Source: Methanolobus sp. (GTDB taxonomy: Archaea > Halobacteriota > Methanosarcinia > Methanosarcinales > Methanosarcinaceae). From it: a DNA stretch of 64,000 bases. The position numbers and the translations under genes are program-made. Positions 18,437-27,403 of this stretch are shown piece by piece. How positions within the stretch are numbered: position 1 is the stretch's first letter; every line of letters starts with the position of its first letter. The stretch is taken from NCBI RefSeq assembly GCF_016278365.1, contig NZ_JADQBZ010000005.1:1-64000 (forward strand), written 5' to 3'. The notes under the pieces were generated by a model. The model ran no database searches and was not told the DNA's origin. It saw only the letters and a list, made by a program, of their open reading frames with translations.

Positions 18437-18541
18437 GGTATCCCTTCTTACTTAGATTTTACTTATATATCAATATTTGTATGTAAGTGCCGGTGCCTTA
18501 TTTACCGCTTTTGCTAATACCTAATACCGACATCATCATAT

Positions 18542-19456
18542 TTATATTTTTAATATGCTCTGGTGCACATCCTCTGCAGATTGCTTCAATGCCTGCTCCT
18601 GCTCCTTAGTAAGTTTAAGCTCGATGATTTCTTCCGCACCATTTTTCCCTATCTTTACGGGGACTCCCAGACAAATGTCCCTGAGGCCGTACTCACCATC
18701 AAGATAGACGGAGGCCGGTACGATCTTCTTTGTATCCTTGAGAATTGCTTCGGTCATTATCGCAATCGCTGCAGATGGTGCATAGAATGCACTGCCTGTC
18801 TTCAGGTAACCTACTATCTCCGCCCCGGCATTGACCGTCCTTTGTACCAAGCGGTCAATAGTTTCTTTTTCCATCATTTTGGTTAGCGGTATTCCTGAAA
18901 CGGTAGTATACTCCGGCAAGGGTATCATTGAATCTCCATGACCTCCAAGGACCATCGCATTGACATCCCTCACGTTGCATCCGATCTCTTTTGCGATGAA
19001 GGTCGCAAACCGGCTGGAGTCCAGGAGTCCGCTCATTCCGAAAACTCTTCCCCTTTCCTGCTGCATGCACTTTACAGCCGCATATGTTGTCACATCAAGG
19101 GGGTTTGTAACTGTCATGATGATAGCATCGGGTGTCTGCTCCTGTATATGGCTGCAAACTTCCCTGGTTATCTTTATGTTCGTTGCAAGCAGGTCATCCC
19201 TGTCCATCCCGGGTTTTCGGGCGATACCCGCAGTTACAATAACAATGTCAGAACTACTGATGTCCCTGTAATCATTAGTGCCTGCAACATCCACATTATA
19301 TCCCATGACAGGTGCTGCCTGGGCGATATCCAGTGCTTTGCCCTGTGCCAGGCCTTCCACTACATCCAGCATCATGACATCCGCAATATCAAGTTCTGCA
19401 AGACGCTGCGCTGTCGTGGCTCCCACATTTCCGGCTCCAATTATTGAGACTTTCAT
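18542..19456 (-). CDS. mdh: Malate dehydrogenase (LDH-like, NAD-type)
   Basis: A 304-residue enzyme of the lactate/malate dehydrogenase family. GAGNVGATTAQ (7-17) is the dinucleotide loop and the acidic residue at the end of the second strand (MLDVVEG) points to NAD. RKPGMDRDD holds the substrate-loop arginines of malate dehydrogenases, and GGHGDSMIPL contains the catalytic His. It interconverts malate and oxaloacetate, most likely for biosynthesis because methylotrophic methanogens have an incomplete citric acid cycle. Single gene with its own upstream gap. Confidence 0.92.
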   Translation of the reverse strand: MKVSIIGAGNVGATTAQRLAELDIADVMMLDVVEGLAQGKALDIAQAAPVMGYNVDVAGTNDYRDISSSDIVIVTAGIARKPGMDRDDLLATNIKITREVCSHIQEQTPDAIIMTVTNPLDVTTYAAVKCMQQERGRVFGMSGLLDSSRFATFIAKEIGCNVRDVNAMVLGGHGDSMIPLPEYTTVSGIPLTKMMEKETIDRLVQRTVNAGAEIVGYLKTGSAFYAPSAAIAIMTEAILKDTKKIVPASVYLDGEYGLRDICLGVPVKIGKNGAEEIIELKLTKEQEQALKQSAEDVHQSILKI

Positions 19457-19595
19457 AAATTATCCCTGTTTAATTATCAAGTCATACCCTTAAGCCTTTA
19501 TCCATGGCCGGGGTGCATTATATAAAGAATGATCGTATTTGTAAATTTCCCGGTGGAACGTTATGATTTATCATATATCAGACCTAACAGGTTAA

Positions 19596-20360
19596 GTGAA
19601 ACAAATGCTTACCAGTACATACATTCATATTCCCCGGGTAGGGACCACGGTGGAGAAAAAGATATGGTCAAGTGGCATCAGGACCTGGGATGAGTTCCTG
19701 GATAAAAAGAGCGACCTTCACATACCACGTTCCAAGATGGAGCTTATTATTCCCGGAATAGAGGAATCCCGCGAACGGTTGATGTCCCGTGACTGTGAGT
19801 TCTTTGCAAGATCACTCCCAAGTGCGGAACACTGGCGGGCTTTCCCTGAGCTAGGTGATAAAGTGGCTTATGTTGACATTGAGACCACAGGTCTTTCACC
19901 CTGTCATTCGCACATAACAGTCATCGGTATATATGATGGAAAAGAGGCAAAGACGTTTGTCCGGGGCATAGATATGGACGACATAGTGGAGGAGTTTGAG
20001 AAATACGATTTCCTTGTAACCTTCAATGGTGCAAGGTTCGATCTTCCATTTATCAAGCGCGAGTTCCCTCAGGTTGACCTGAATAAACTTCATGCAGACC
20101 TGATGTATCCTCTGAGGCGCGTATCTCTTACAGGCGGCCTTAAAAAGATCGAAGTGGAACTTGGCATCACCAGAAGCGAGGATGTTGCGGGAATCTCCGG
20201 TTTTGACGCAGTGCGCCTGTGGCATCAATACGAAAGAGGTGATGAGGAGGCACTTGAACTACTCCTTGAGTATAACAGAGCCGATATAGTCAACCTCGAA
20301 ACGATAATGCAGATGACCCTTCCAAGATTTATTGATAACAAGTTTGCAGAATGCAGATGA
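19596..20360 (+). CDS. RNase H-fold 3'-5' exonuclease-like protein (YprB type)
   Basis: A 254-residue protein with a DEDD exonuclease signature: YVDIETTGLS (about residues 92-101) provides D and E, FNGARFDLPF (about 149-158) the second Asp, and YNRADIVNL the last Asp near residue 233. This matches the YprB_RNaseH-like family. The N-terminal 80 residues resemble a helix-hairpin-helix or SAM-like region. GTG 19596 or ATG 19605 may be the start; a TATA-like stretch near 19567-19578 favours the latter as leaderless. The stop lies 1 nt before the uvrC start, so the two are coupled, which suggests a DNA repair role. Confidence 0.82.
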   Translation: MKQMLTSTYIHIPRVGTTVEKKIWSSGIRTWDEFLDKKSDLHIPRSKMELIIPGIEESRERLMSRDCEFFARSLPSAEHWRAFPELGDKVAYVDIETTGLSPCHSHITVIGIYDGKEAKTFVRGIDMDDIVEEFEKYDFLVTFNGARFDLPFIKREFPQVDLNKLHADLMYPLRRVSLTGGLKKIEVELGITRSEDVAGISGFDAVRLWHQYERGDEEALELLLEYNRADIVNLETIMQMTLPRFIDNKFAECR

Positions 20361-20361
20361 T

Positions 20362-22164
20362 ATGGTTCCTGATCTAAGCAAGATACCTGATTCTCCCGGT
20401 GTATATCTCATGAAAGATGTATCCGGGGATATCATCTATGTCGGAAAGGCGAAATCCCTTTCCAGAAGAGTGCGTTCTTATTTCCAATCATCTGCCGGTC
20501 ATACGCCCAAGACAAAGGTGCTTGTCAGGCATATAGAGGACATCGAGTTCATACTGACAGCTACTGAAATAGATGCTCTTGTACTTGAGGCCAACCTTAT
20601 CAAAAAGTACAAGCCTCGCTATAACGTGCGGCTGAAAGATGACAAACGTTATCCTTATGTCAAAGTCACTGTAAATGAAAAATATCCGCGCATATTCCTT
20701 ACACGCAGAAGGTTGATGGATAATGCTCTCTATTTTGGCCCTTACACTAATTCCAGGGCTATTCGCAGTACTCTGGAACTTATATCGAGAATATTCCAGT
20801 TGCGCAAATGCCGAAAACCCATCGTGGCAGGAAGGACAAGACCCTGCCTCAACTACCACATAAAGTTATGTACTGCTCCGTGCAGGGGCGCAATGGAAGA
20901 GAGTGAGTACAGGGCACGTATCATGGAGGCTGTGCGCTTTTTGAAAGGTGATACCTCCGGCCTGCTGAGACAACTGGAAGAGAGAATGCATCTGCTTGCA
21001 CAGCAACAGGATTATGAATCCGCTGCAGAGGTGCGTGACCAGATAGAGGGAGTGAGATGCCTCAGCCAGCAACAGATAGCAACCTCGGGCACAGACGACA
21101 GGGATGTCATTGCAGCGGTATCTGACGAGACCGTGGTATTCCTCCAGATATTCTACATAAGGCATGGAAGCATGGTAGGGAAGGCCGATTTCTCTCTTGT
21201 CGGGGCTGAAGGCTCCAAAGAGATACCCGAAGCCCTTGCCACATTTATCAAACAGTATTATCAGGACTCTCCCATCCCTCCTGAGATACTTGTACAATAT
21301 GAGGTGCCTGAGAAAGAACTTATCATGACATGGCTTAGCGGCAGGTCCGGCAGGGAAGTCAAATTGCATGTGCCCCAAAAAGGTGATAAGAAGAAGATGC
21401 TTGAAATGGCTGTCCGTAATGCGGAAATGGCTATGAGGGTGGCTGAGCTGAGACCCAGTCCGTCTGTTGCTGCACAGGCTGCGCTTAAAGAGCTTCAGGA
21501 AGTGCTGTCGCTTGAGAAACTGCCTCAGCATATAGAGGGCTTTGACATATCCAATATCTCAGGTACCAATGCAGTGGGATCGATGGTGGTATTTGAGAAT
21601 GGCCTGCCTTCAAACAGCAAATACCGCCAGCATAATATCAGGACAGTAAAGGGAATAGATGATTTTGCAATGATGGCCGAGGTGGTTGCCCGCAGGTACA
21701 CACGCCTGATAAAGGAAAATGCACCTCTGCCGGACCTTGTTCTTATAGACGGGGGGCCGGGTCAGGTAAGTGCGGCAAAGTCTTCTCTGGATTCCCTAGG
21801 GCTTGATATTTCTATTATAGGACTTGCAAAACGCTTTGAGCATATCATAACTCCCAGGAAAGGTCCTGAGGAAGTGATCATCCTTCCCAAGACCTCTTCC
21901 GCGCTCAAGCTCTTGATGCATATCAGGGATGAAGCCCATCGTTTTGCTGTCACATCCCATCGTCGCAGGAGATCCGCGACACTGACTCATTCCGAGATCG
22001 ATGCAATACCTGGAATCGGTCCCGGTAAAAAGAAACTATTGCTCGAACACTTTGGTTCGGTGGATAACATAAGGTCTGCATCCGTCCAGGCCCTGACAGA
22101 GGTCAAAGGGATAAACAAGAAGATTGCAGAGTCTATTCATGCATATCTTAAGACCCAAAATTAA
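20362..22164 (+). CDS. uvrC: Excinuclease ABC subunit C
   Basis: A 600-residue UvrC with every domain: GIY-YIG nuclease (about 11-95, PGVYLMKD...IIYVGKA), cysteine-rich middle segment, UVR motif (about 195-235, QQDYESAAEVRDQI), the RNase H-like nuclease (FDISNISG, VLIDGGPGQ) and tandem helix-hairpin-helix motifs at the C-terminus (IPGIGPGKKKLLLEHFG). It makes the two incisions in nucleotide excision repair with UvrA and UvrB. Archaeal copies were acquired from bacteria. The ATG at 20362 follows the upstream stop by 1 nt; an in-frame ATG at 20332 would overlap the previous gene and add a poorly conserved stretch. Confidence 0.95.
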   Translation: MVPDLSKIPDSPGVYLMKDVSGDIIYVGKAKSLSRRVRSYFQSSAGHTPKTKVLVRHIEDIEFILTATEIDALVLEANLIKKYKPRYNVRLKDDKRYPYVKVTVNEKYPRIFLTRRRLMDNALYFGPYTNSRAIRSTLELISRIFQLRKCRKPIVAGRTRPCLNYHIKLCTAPCRGAMEESEYRARIMEAVRFLKGDTSGLLRQLEERMHLLAQQQDYESAAEVRDQIEGVRCLSQQQIATSGTDDRDVIAAVSDETVVFLQIFYIRHGSMVGKADFSLVGAEGSKEIPEALATFIKQYYQDSPIPPEILVQYEVPEKELIMTWLSGRSGREVKLHVPQKGDKKKMLEMAVRNAEMAMRVAELRPSPSVAAQAALKELQEVLSLEKLPQHIEGFDISNISGTNAVGSMVVFENGLPSNSKYRQHNIRTVKGIDDFAMMAEVVARRYTRLIKENAPLPDLVLIDGGPGQVSAAKSSLDSLGLDISIIGLAKRFEHIITPRKGPEEVIILPKTSSALKLLMHIRDEAHRFAVTSHRRRRSATLTHSEIDAIPGIGPGKKKLLLEHFGSVDNIRSASVQALTEVKGINKKIAESIHAYLKTQN

Positions 22165-22239
22165 AATATCTTGTGTCCCTACCTTCTTATAGGAAGTTTG
22201 AAAGTTAATCTGAGTTAGTGTTTTAAGGGTGAGTTGAAA

Positions 22240-22974
22240 ATGGGAAATGAACTTGATTTTTATGGCAACATCAGGACTCCTGATGTCAGGATGCTTTACG
22301 ATATGTCCGAGGTTCTCTTTGACAGGGAATGGCTCATGTCCGCTGAAAATATGGAGTTGTACTACATGTACAGGAACCTTTACAGGAACAACTCCGAGCA
22401 TGAGCTCATAAGCAGGCACAACCTAAGATATGATATCACGATAATACCTCCCCGGATGCTGGGAAGGGAATATATAAAGACCGCCGGTCATTATCATCCC
22501 CATGTTCCGGGAACTGAGCTTTCATACACTGAAGTTTACCAGGTGCTTGAGGGTAAAGCTACTTACCTGCTGCAGAAGCAGGAAGGTGACATGATAACTG
22601 ATGTAATGGTCTACAACGCAAAGAAGGGAGATTGTGTGCTCATACCTCCGGGATACGGGCATATAACCATCAACGCTACAGGTGAGATCCTGAAGATGGC
22701 AAATTGGGTGTACAGGGATTTTTCCTCTATATATGGGACTATCAAGGAACTTTCAGGAGGGGCTTATTACCTGCTTGTGGAAGGATTCGTCAAGAACTCT
22801 CAATACAAGGATGTTCCGCCCATTCGGTTCATGGATGTCAGGGATTATCCGGAACTGGGACTTTTTGCAGGGAAAGATATGTATGAACTTGTAAATGATA
22901 TATCCCGACTGGGATTCCTGGGAAATCCGCAGGATTACTCGTCGGTATTTGAGAAAGCTATTGCAGGAAAGTAA
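22240..22974 (+). CDS. pgi: Glucose-6-phosphate isomerase, cupin type
   Basis: A 244-residue archaeal cupin PGI. The metal-binding cupin motif GHYHPHVPGTELSYTE (about 83-98) gives the His, His and Glu ligands, and PPGYGHITIN the last His. Interconverts glucose-6-phosphate and fructose-6-phosphate in gluconeogenesis and glycogen metabolism. ATG 22240 is preferred to an in-frame TTG six bases earlier because GGTGAG lies 7 nt upstream of it. Unrelated to the bacterial two-domain PGI. Monocistronic by spacing. Confidence 0.93.
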   Translation: MGNELDFYGNIRTPDVRMLYDMSEVLFDREWLMSAENMELYYMYRNLYRNNSEHELISRHNLRYDITIIPPRMLGREYIKTAGHYHPHVPGTELSYTEVYQVLEGKATYLLQKQEGDMITDVMVYNAKKGDCVLIPPGYGHITINATGEILKMANWVYRDFSSIYGTIKELSGGAYYLLVEGFVKNSQYKDVPPIRFMDVRDYPELGLFAGKDMYELVNDISRLGFLGNPQDYSSVFEKAIAGK

Positions 22975-22987
22975 CTTTTCTGTGCGA

Positions 22988-22997
22988 ACATATAAAT
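22988..22997 (+). promoter_or_regulatory. TATA box deciding the nrpR start
   Basis: ACATATAAAT sits directly on top of an in-frame ATG at 22996. Transcription would start about 25 nt downstream (near 23018), so that ATG cannot be in the mRNA; the TTG at 23032, preceded by GAGGTG at 23021-23026, is the better start. Confidence 0.5.
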
Positions 22998-23031
22998 GGT
23001 CCAAGCTATTAGAACGGTTAGAGGTGTGTCA

Positions 23032-23784
23032 TTGCAAAAAAATAGTCGTATCCAGTTTACTTCTGCCAAGATAGAGGACCTGATGTTCAGGACTACATTT
23101 GACCCCAGGACCCGTCAGGGGGATGTGATAATTAATCTTTCCCTTATCAGCAGCAAAGATTATGATGATGTTATCAAGATATTCAGTATGGCGATGAATA
23201 GCGGCCTCACGGTGAGCCCTATGATAAAGGTCTTCCGTGAAGGAGATGCTATAGGGAACATAATCATAGGGAAGAACGAAGTCGGTTTTGCAACGGTATG
23301 CAGTATAACTATCGACGGCATCCTCCTTAAATCCGGTGTGATGATAAAACCTAAATTTGGCGGTCTGGTGGAGATCAGGGAAGGCCTGCCTGTACGCTTT
23401 ACCAATGTGCTCACCTATCAAAGCACTACAATAGACCCTCTGGAAGTACTGATGTCACAGGAACTCACATCTGTCATGGAAATGCTCAGGACCGGGACGG
23501 GCAAGATACTTGCGAACTTAAGGGAAGCCCCCATGATTGCACGGGACATCATCGACAGCACTCTTTCCGATATGGTCGAGGCAGGCATAACAGGCATACT
23601 TGAGGTGGGCGAGCCCAATACGAGGATACTGGATATACCTGTGGAAAGGGACCATCTGGGAATCGTGGTCATAGGGGGCACGAATCCCATGGCTATTGTC
23701 CAGGAGCACGGTATTCCCATCAGGACCAATGCAATGTCCACTCTGATGAGCTTCAGTGAAATGAAACATATAAGGGAACTGTAA
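23032..23784 (+). CDS. nrpR2: NrpR-domain regulator lacking an HTH (NrpRII type)
   Basis: A 250-residue protein that is a single NrpR regulatory domain (DUF128). NrpR represses nitrogen-assimilation genes and releases DNA when 2-oxoglutarate is bound. In Methanosarcina the repressor is split: NrpRI has the DNA-binding winged helix plus this domain, and NrpRII is the domain alone and bridges NrpRI to the basal machinery. This copy has no helix-turn-helix, so it is the NrpRII type. The TTG start is chosen from the TATA box and GAGGTG positions. NrpRI is not in this window. Confidence 0.85.
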   Translation: MQKNSRIQFTSAKIEDLMFRTTFDPRTRQGDVIINLSLISSKDYDDVIKIFSMAMNSGLTVSPMIKVFREGDAIGNIIIGKNEVGFATVCSITIDGILLKSGVMIKPKFGGLVEIREGLPVRFTNVLTYQSTTIDPLEVLMSQELTSVMEMLRTGTGKILANLREAPMIARDIIDSTLSDMVEAGITGILEVGEPNTRILDIPVERDHLGIVVIGGTNPMAIVQEHGIPIRTNAMSTLMSFSEMKHIREL

Positions 23785-23831
23785 GCATCTAAGCGATGCA
23801 ATGTATATTTTTCCAATGCGCCTTGGAAATA

Positions 23832-25214
23832 TCAGGTGCGACCTGCTATCTGTCTGGCTATGAGCTCATTCAGCCTCTCAATGAATTCCTCTTTTTTACC
23901 ATAGGGCACTGTTGCACCCGCAGCAATATCATGTCCTCCCCCGGCGCCTCCGACCACCTGGCACACCTGGCTGATAGCTTCTGAAAGATTGAGCCCTTTG
24001 TTTACCAGTTCCTGTGTGCCTCGTGCAGATACCTTATGGCCATCTTCCTTGTCGGCAAATGCTACAATGGGGAGATGCCGGTTGCTGGATGCATGGCTCA
24101 TGCCTGCAACGATTCCCACAATAGTTTCCGGTATGGAACCGCCTGCATCGAAGTATTGGAGATTCGATAACTGGGTTACTCCTTTTTCCCTGACAAAGTT
24201 AAGCCCTTCCACAAGGTTCTTACGGTGCTCGCCCAGGAGTCTCTTAGAATCCTCATATGCTTCTTCCCTGTCCCCCATGCAGACAGCCATTCCGATATCT
24301 GCTTTCATATATCGGCCTGTGGCATTGAGGAGAGTGGCATACTCGCTGGCATCTCTCATCTCTGTCCCTTCCTTCTCCCGGAGGAGTATGTAGCACTCGC
24401 TCACCAGGCGGTTGAGACTGTATGATGAAAGACCGTTCTGCACAGAATATTGCAGAAGGGAAGAAGTCACCTTTATTTTCTCTTCTTCTGTAAGGTCTAT
24501 CCACCTGCGCCATCGTTCATCTTCCGCACAGCGAAATCCTATCTTCCGGAGAAAATCTATGCAAGCATCTTCATTGCCTGTAAGCCCTGGCAGGTAAGGA
24601 TCTGAAGAGTACTGCAGCATTTTGTAAACAGGCCTTGTCTGCTTACCGAAGAGGGATATATCTGTCTTTGCTGCTATTGTGTCCGGATTGTTGTCAAGTA
24701 TCTCCCGGTTGAGACTTACGAGTTTGCCATATTTGCGGTATTGCATATCTCCAATGCACCCTACGATGGCAAGGTCTGCAAGATCCCTGTTACTTCCCAG
24801 CTCTTCCGCAAGCAGGAATGCAGTTCCTGAACCGCTGATCTCAAAGGAACCATTGGCCCCGAAAAGATGAGGGTTGAGGTGCATTTCCAGGTCTCCCTGC
24901 GGACGATGATGGTCAGCAATTACTGCATGCAGTCCGTAATTGTTAATATGTTCTATCTGCCCGCTGCCAAGGTCTGTAAATATCACAAGTTCGGGGTTCT
25001 CGTTTGCAAGCTCCCTGACAATCTCCTCATCAAGCTGTTTCACAAAGAGCATCTCGTACTCGATACCCGCTCTCTCCATCGATCTGGCAATGATGGCCGC
25101 AGAACTTATCCCATCGGCATCTATATGTGACACCAATTGTACTTCCTTGTACTTCTTTATCTCCTCTGCGCACTTTCTGGCACGCTGAGCCATTTGTATC
25201 ATGGTTTCTGACAT
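23832..25214 (-). CDS. RecJ-like DHH/DHHA1 phosphoesterase
   Basis: A 460-residue protein with the DHH motifs SHIDADGISS (D32, D34), TDLGSG (about 77-82) and IADHHRP (about 94-100), and at the C-terminus the DHHA1 glycine motif GGAGGGHDIAAGA. Archaeal members of this size are RecJ-like single-strand exonucleases or the GINS-associated nuclease GAN associated with the replicative helicase. No membrane or extra RNA-binding domain is seen. AGGA lies upstream of the ATG. The nuclease gene at 25236-25721 ends 21 nt before it, so the pair is probably one DNA-processing operon. Confidence 0.88.
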   Translation of the reverse strand: MSETMIQMAQRARKCAEEIKKYKEVQLVSHIDADGISSAAIIARSMERAGIEYEMLFVKQLDEEIVRELANENPELVIFTDLGSGQIEHINNYGLHAVIADHHRPQGDLEMHLNPHLFGANGSFEISGSGTAFLLAEELGSNRDLADLAIVGCIGDMQYRKYGKLVSLNREILDNNPDTIAAKTDISLFGKQTRPVYKMLQYSSDPYLPGLTGNEDACIDFLRKIGFRCAEDERWRRWIDLTEEEKIKVTSSLLQYSVQNGLSSYSLNRLVSECYILLREKEGTEMRDASEYATLLNATGRYMKADIGMAVCMGDREEAYEDSKRLLGEHRKNLVEGLNFVREKGVTQLSNLQYFDAGGSIPETIVGIVAGMSHASSNRHLPIVAFADKEDGHKVSARGTQELVNKGLNLSEAISQVCQVVGGAGGGHDIAAGATVPYGKKEEFIERLNELIARQIAGRT

Positions 25215-25235
25215 TTTTCCTCATCATATTGCCCT

Positions 25236-25721
25236 TTAATTCCTCTTCCATCCATGTGGGTCAATAACGTATTTGTTTCCTGCTCTTTCCATCCTGCAGA
25301 ACTCCTGGATCTCTTCTATTGTGAATTTGGTCATATCGTCCTGGTGGAACCTGGCATCAAGCACGTCCCAGGGAAGAATATAAGCTTCCCTTGAATGTCC
25401 GACCCCCATTTTCAGTTCCACAGCAAGAAATCCTGTTCTTCCGGAGCGTTTCAGGAAATCTGATATCCTGTCTATCTGGTGTGAACCGTTCTTGTCTGTA
25501 GTGAAGTGCTGAGTGAAATACAGCGCTTTTGCCCCTTTATCGACAGAGATACTCTTGCACTCTATGCCCAGGTAGTAGTCCGGATTGAGTGAATCTACAA
25601 GCACATCAAGGAACTGCGCAGTGAATCTGTGCTGTTTCAGGCGGTGAGCGATGCCTTTAATATTTTTTTCTTCAAAATATTTATTGAATGATTGGACAAG
25701 TACTCTTTCGAACTCTGTCAT
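25236..25721 (-). CDS. PD-(D/E)XK nuclease, Holliday-junction-resolvase-like
   Basis: A 161-residue protein with a restriction-endonuclease-like core: an N-terminal Glu (E4), an Asp in LDVLVDS (about 39) and IECKS (about 54-58) as the E-x-K motif. Size and spacing resemble small archaeal resolvases such as Hjc, but it lacks the typical basic N-terminus (GSxxER), so it may be a relative rather than Hjc itself. It starts a likely operon with the RecJ-like gene. Cytosolic, no other domain. DNA repair or recombination is the natural role. Confidence 0.65.
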   Translation of the reverse strand: MTEFERVLVQSFNKYFEEKNIKGIAHRLKQHRFTAQFLDVLVDSLNPDYYLGIECKSISVDKGAKALYFTQHFTTDKNGSHQIDRISDFLKRSGRTGFLAVELKMGVGHSREAYILPWDVLDARFHQDDMTKFTIEEIQEFCRMERAGNKYVIDPHGWKRN

Positions 25722-25818
25722 ACAAAACCTGCTTTTTAGGGATAAGATAATCCTTATATCTTAAAAATACTGTGTCCCTGCGTTAACTTGATGTAGTTTA
25801 TGCTTCAATTATCCCGGG

Positions 25819-25998
25819 ATGAATAAGAGAAACATGGAAATACTATCCTCGGTAGGCTCTGTGATCCTGCTGGCAATCCTTTTCATTCTGGTCCACCAGA
25901 ATATCCCGCAGTCCCAGGAATATGGTTTTGTTGCTGCGCTTGTTGTCTTTATAGTAGTTGTTTCCTTGATGGGTCTTAAACTGACCAGGATGGAATGA
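25819..25998 (+). CDS. Small two-helix membrane protein (59 aa)
   Basis: A complete small frame: MNKRNMEILSSVGSV, then a hydrophobic helix (about 11-27), a polar turn HQNIPQSQEYG, a second helix (about 37-51) and a basic tail LKLTRME. It overlaps the YjbQ start by ATGA, so the two would be translated together; this coupling is the main reason to call it real. There is no strong Shine-Dalgarno (CGGGATG is adjacent) and a TATA-like stretch lies near 25750-25765. Function unknown; both termini are predicted on the same side of the membrane. Confidence 0.6.
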   Translation: MNKRNMEILSSVGSVILLAILFILVHQNIPQSQEYGFVAALVVFIVVVSLMGLKLTRME

Positions 25999-26438
25999 AG
26001 CCGGGATGTGTAATGGCGGTATTTACTGGCTATCTGGATTTCGATACTAAAGGGAACACTGATATCATAGATGTAACTTCCCGTGTCGCAGGGATTGTTG
26101 CCTCATCCTCTATCACTGATGGTATTGTTCTGGTATTTGCACCTGGTTCCACAGCTGCAATAACCACACTTGAATATGAGTCGGGTCTTGTTTCTGATCT
26201 TCGGGAAGCTCTGGACCGCCTTATTCCTCCGGATATGTACTATAAACATCATGAAAAGTGGCACGACGGGAACGGACATTCACATATAAGAGCTTCACTG
26301 CTTGGGCAAAGCAGATCTTTCCCTGTGATCGAGGGGAACATATTACTTGGTACGTGGCAGCAGATTATTTTTATCGATCTTGACAATCGTCCTCGCTCAA
26401 GAAGAGTAATAGTTCAGGTATGCGGGGAAAGGGCATAG
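25995..26438 (+). CDS. YjbQ/UPF0047 family protein
   Basis: A 147-residue single-domain protein matching YjbQ/UPF0047: IIDVTSRVAGIVASS near the N-terminus and the conserved HEKWHDGNGHSHIRASLLGQS block (about 86-106), whose histidines and Asp form the putative active site, then GTWQQIIFIDLDNRPRSR. Some members have weak thiamine-phosphate synthase activity, but the natural role is unsettled. Translationally coupled to the small membrane protein. The stop is TAG, with a bidirectional-looking hairpin 38 nt downstream. Confidence 0.9.
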   Translation: MKPGCVMAVFTGYLDFDTKGNTDIIDVTSRVAGIVASSSITDGIVLVFAPGSTAAITTLEYESGLVSDLREALDRLIPPDMYYKHHEKWHDGNGHSHIRASLLGQSRSFPVIEGNILLGTWQQIIFIDLDNRPRSRRVIVQVCGERA

Positions 26439-26475
26439 ATACCGGAAGATAAAAAGTTTATAATATAATAGAAAC

Positions 26476-26494
26476 CCTGATTCCGGAAATCAGG
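26476..26494. terminator. Hairpin between convergent genes
   Basis: CCTGATT and AATCAGG form a 7-bp stem with a 5-nt loop between the ends of the yjbQ-like and DUF1699 genes. T-rich tracts follow on both strands (for plus, 26496-26516), so it may terminate both transcripts. Confidence 0.55.
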
Positions 26495-26516
26495 ATTTCT
26501 TTTGTGGATACTTTTT

Positions 26517-26918
26517 TCAGTTATTCTGCTTGACAAGGAATTTAACAAAATCCGGGCTAAGCCTTGTTTCCCTGACCATCTTGTCCTCGATCTCATCGTC
26601 TGAGAGTCCGTCTGCCCTGTACTGGTCAATGCGGTCATAGACACTCTGTGAGACCTCGGAGTATTCATTGATATCTTTGCGGTGTCCCCATACATCGCCT
26701 TCAAGAAGGTCGATTCCCTGCATTTCCAGGTACATCCTGGCTGAGTTTGAGATGGTCCTCTTGTATGAGCTTGGTATGTGCAATGCCTTTACGTTGGGGC
26801 ATTTCATGACAAGGGAAAATATATCAGTGTTAGATGGCCTGAATGCAAGGTGTACGATTTCTTCATTCGGTCCAAGCGTGTTAATCTCATCTTTTGAACT
26901 TACAACTCTTATTTTCAT
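26517..26918 (-). CDS. DUF1699 family protein
   Basis: A 133-residue soluble protein of a family (DUF1699) that I know mainly from Methanosarcinales. It starts with MKIRVVSSKDEINTL, has a beta-alpha repeat region through about residue 75 and an acidic, helical C-terminus ending FVKFLVKQNN. No catalytic motif or cysteines. Good Shine-Dalgarno (AAGGTGATT) before the ATG. Monocistronic, with a long AT-rich upstream region. Function unknown. Confidence 0.8.
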   Translation of the reverse strand: MKIRVVSSKDEINTLGPNEEIVHLAFRPSNTDIFSLVMKCPNVKALHIPSSYKRTISNSARMYLEMQGIDLLEGDVWGHRKDINEYSEVSQSVYDRIDQYRADGLSDDEIEDKMVRETRLSPDFVKFLVKQNN

Positions 26919-27403
26919 TTTTAATCACCTTATTTTAATATGAACATATTATTTTACCAAAAACTGTGCAGCATTTTACCCAGTAATAAATTAGTGTATA
27001 TACAAAGTTTTATTTAAAGGTTCCTAAACATATAAGATTATACTCATAGTATAAATTAGTTTAATCGTATAATCTCTCTTTTTATTTAGACTGACTTTGC
27101 TTTATAAATAGCCGTTGGGGACAGTGCCCTTAATAAGTTTGTGTAAATCTAATGAAATGCACAATTTTTAATATCCATCGTTTTATATTCTAATTGAAGC
27201 TTTATTGTATGTTGATCCTATTATTTATTGCTTGACCCTAATTTTTATTTATTGAACGCCAAATATAATCAAAGTATTGTATACACATAAAGTAATTTGT
27301 ATTTAAATTTTCTCATTTTAGATAAAAAGTATATATCATCTTTCGCAGGATACATTTCTTATGTAAATCTATTTATAAATAAACTGATATCTCCTCTTTT
27401 GTT
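26919..27403. other. 485-nt AT-rich spacer
   Basis: No coding frame worth calling. It contains the leader and promoter of the DUF1699 gene (minus) and of the membrane-protein gene (plus). A strong TATA-like CTTTATAAATAG near 27099-27110 points to the right well away from any gene and is followed by GGGGACAGTGCCC, which could start an unannotated RNA, but no structure is clear enough to name one. Confidence 0.4.
27372..27382 (+). promoter_or_regulatory. TATA box of the 27404 membrane-protein gene
   Basis: TTTATAAATAA is centred 27 nt before the ATG at 27404, which predicts a leaderless message and supports that ATG over the internal one at 27437. Confidence 0.55.
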
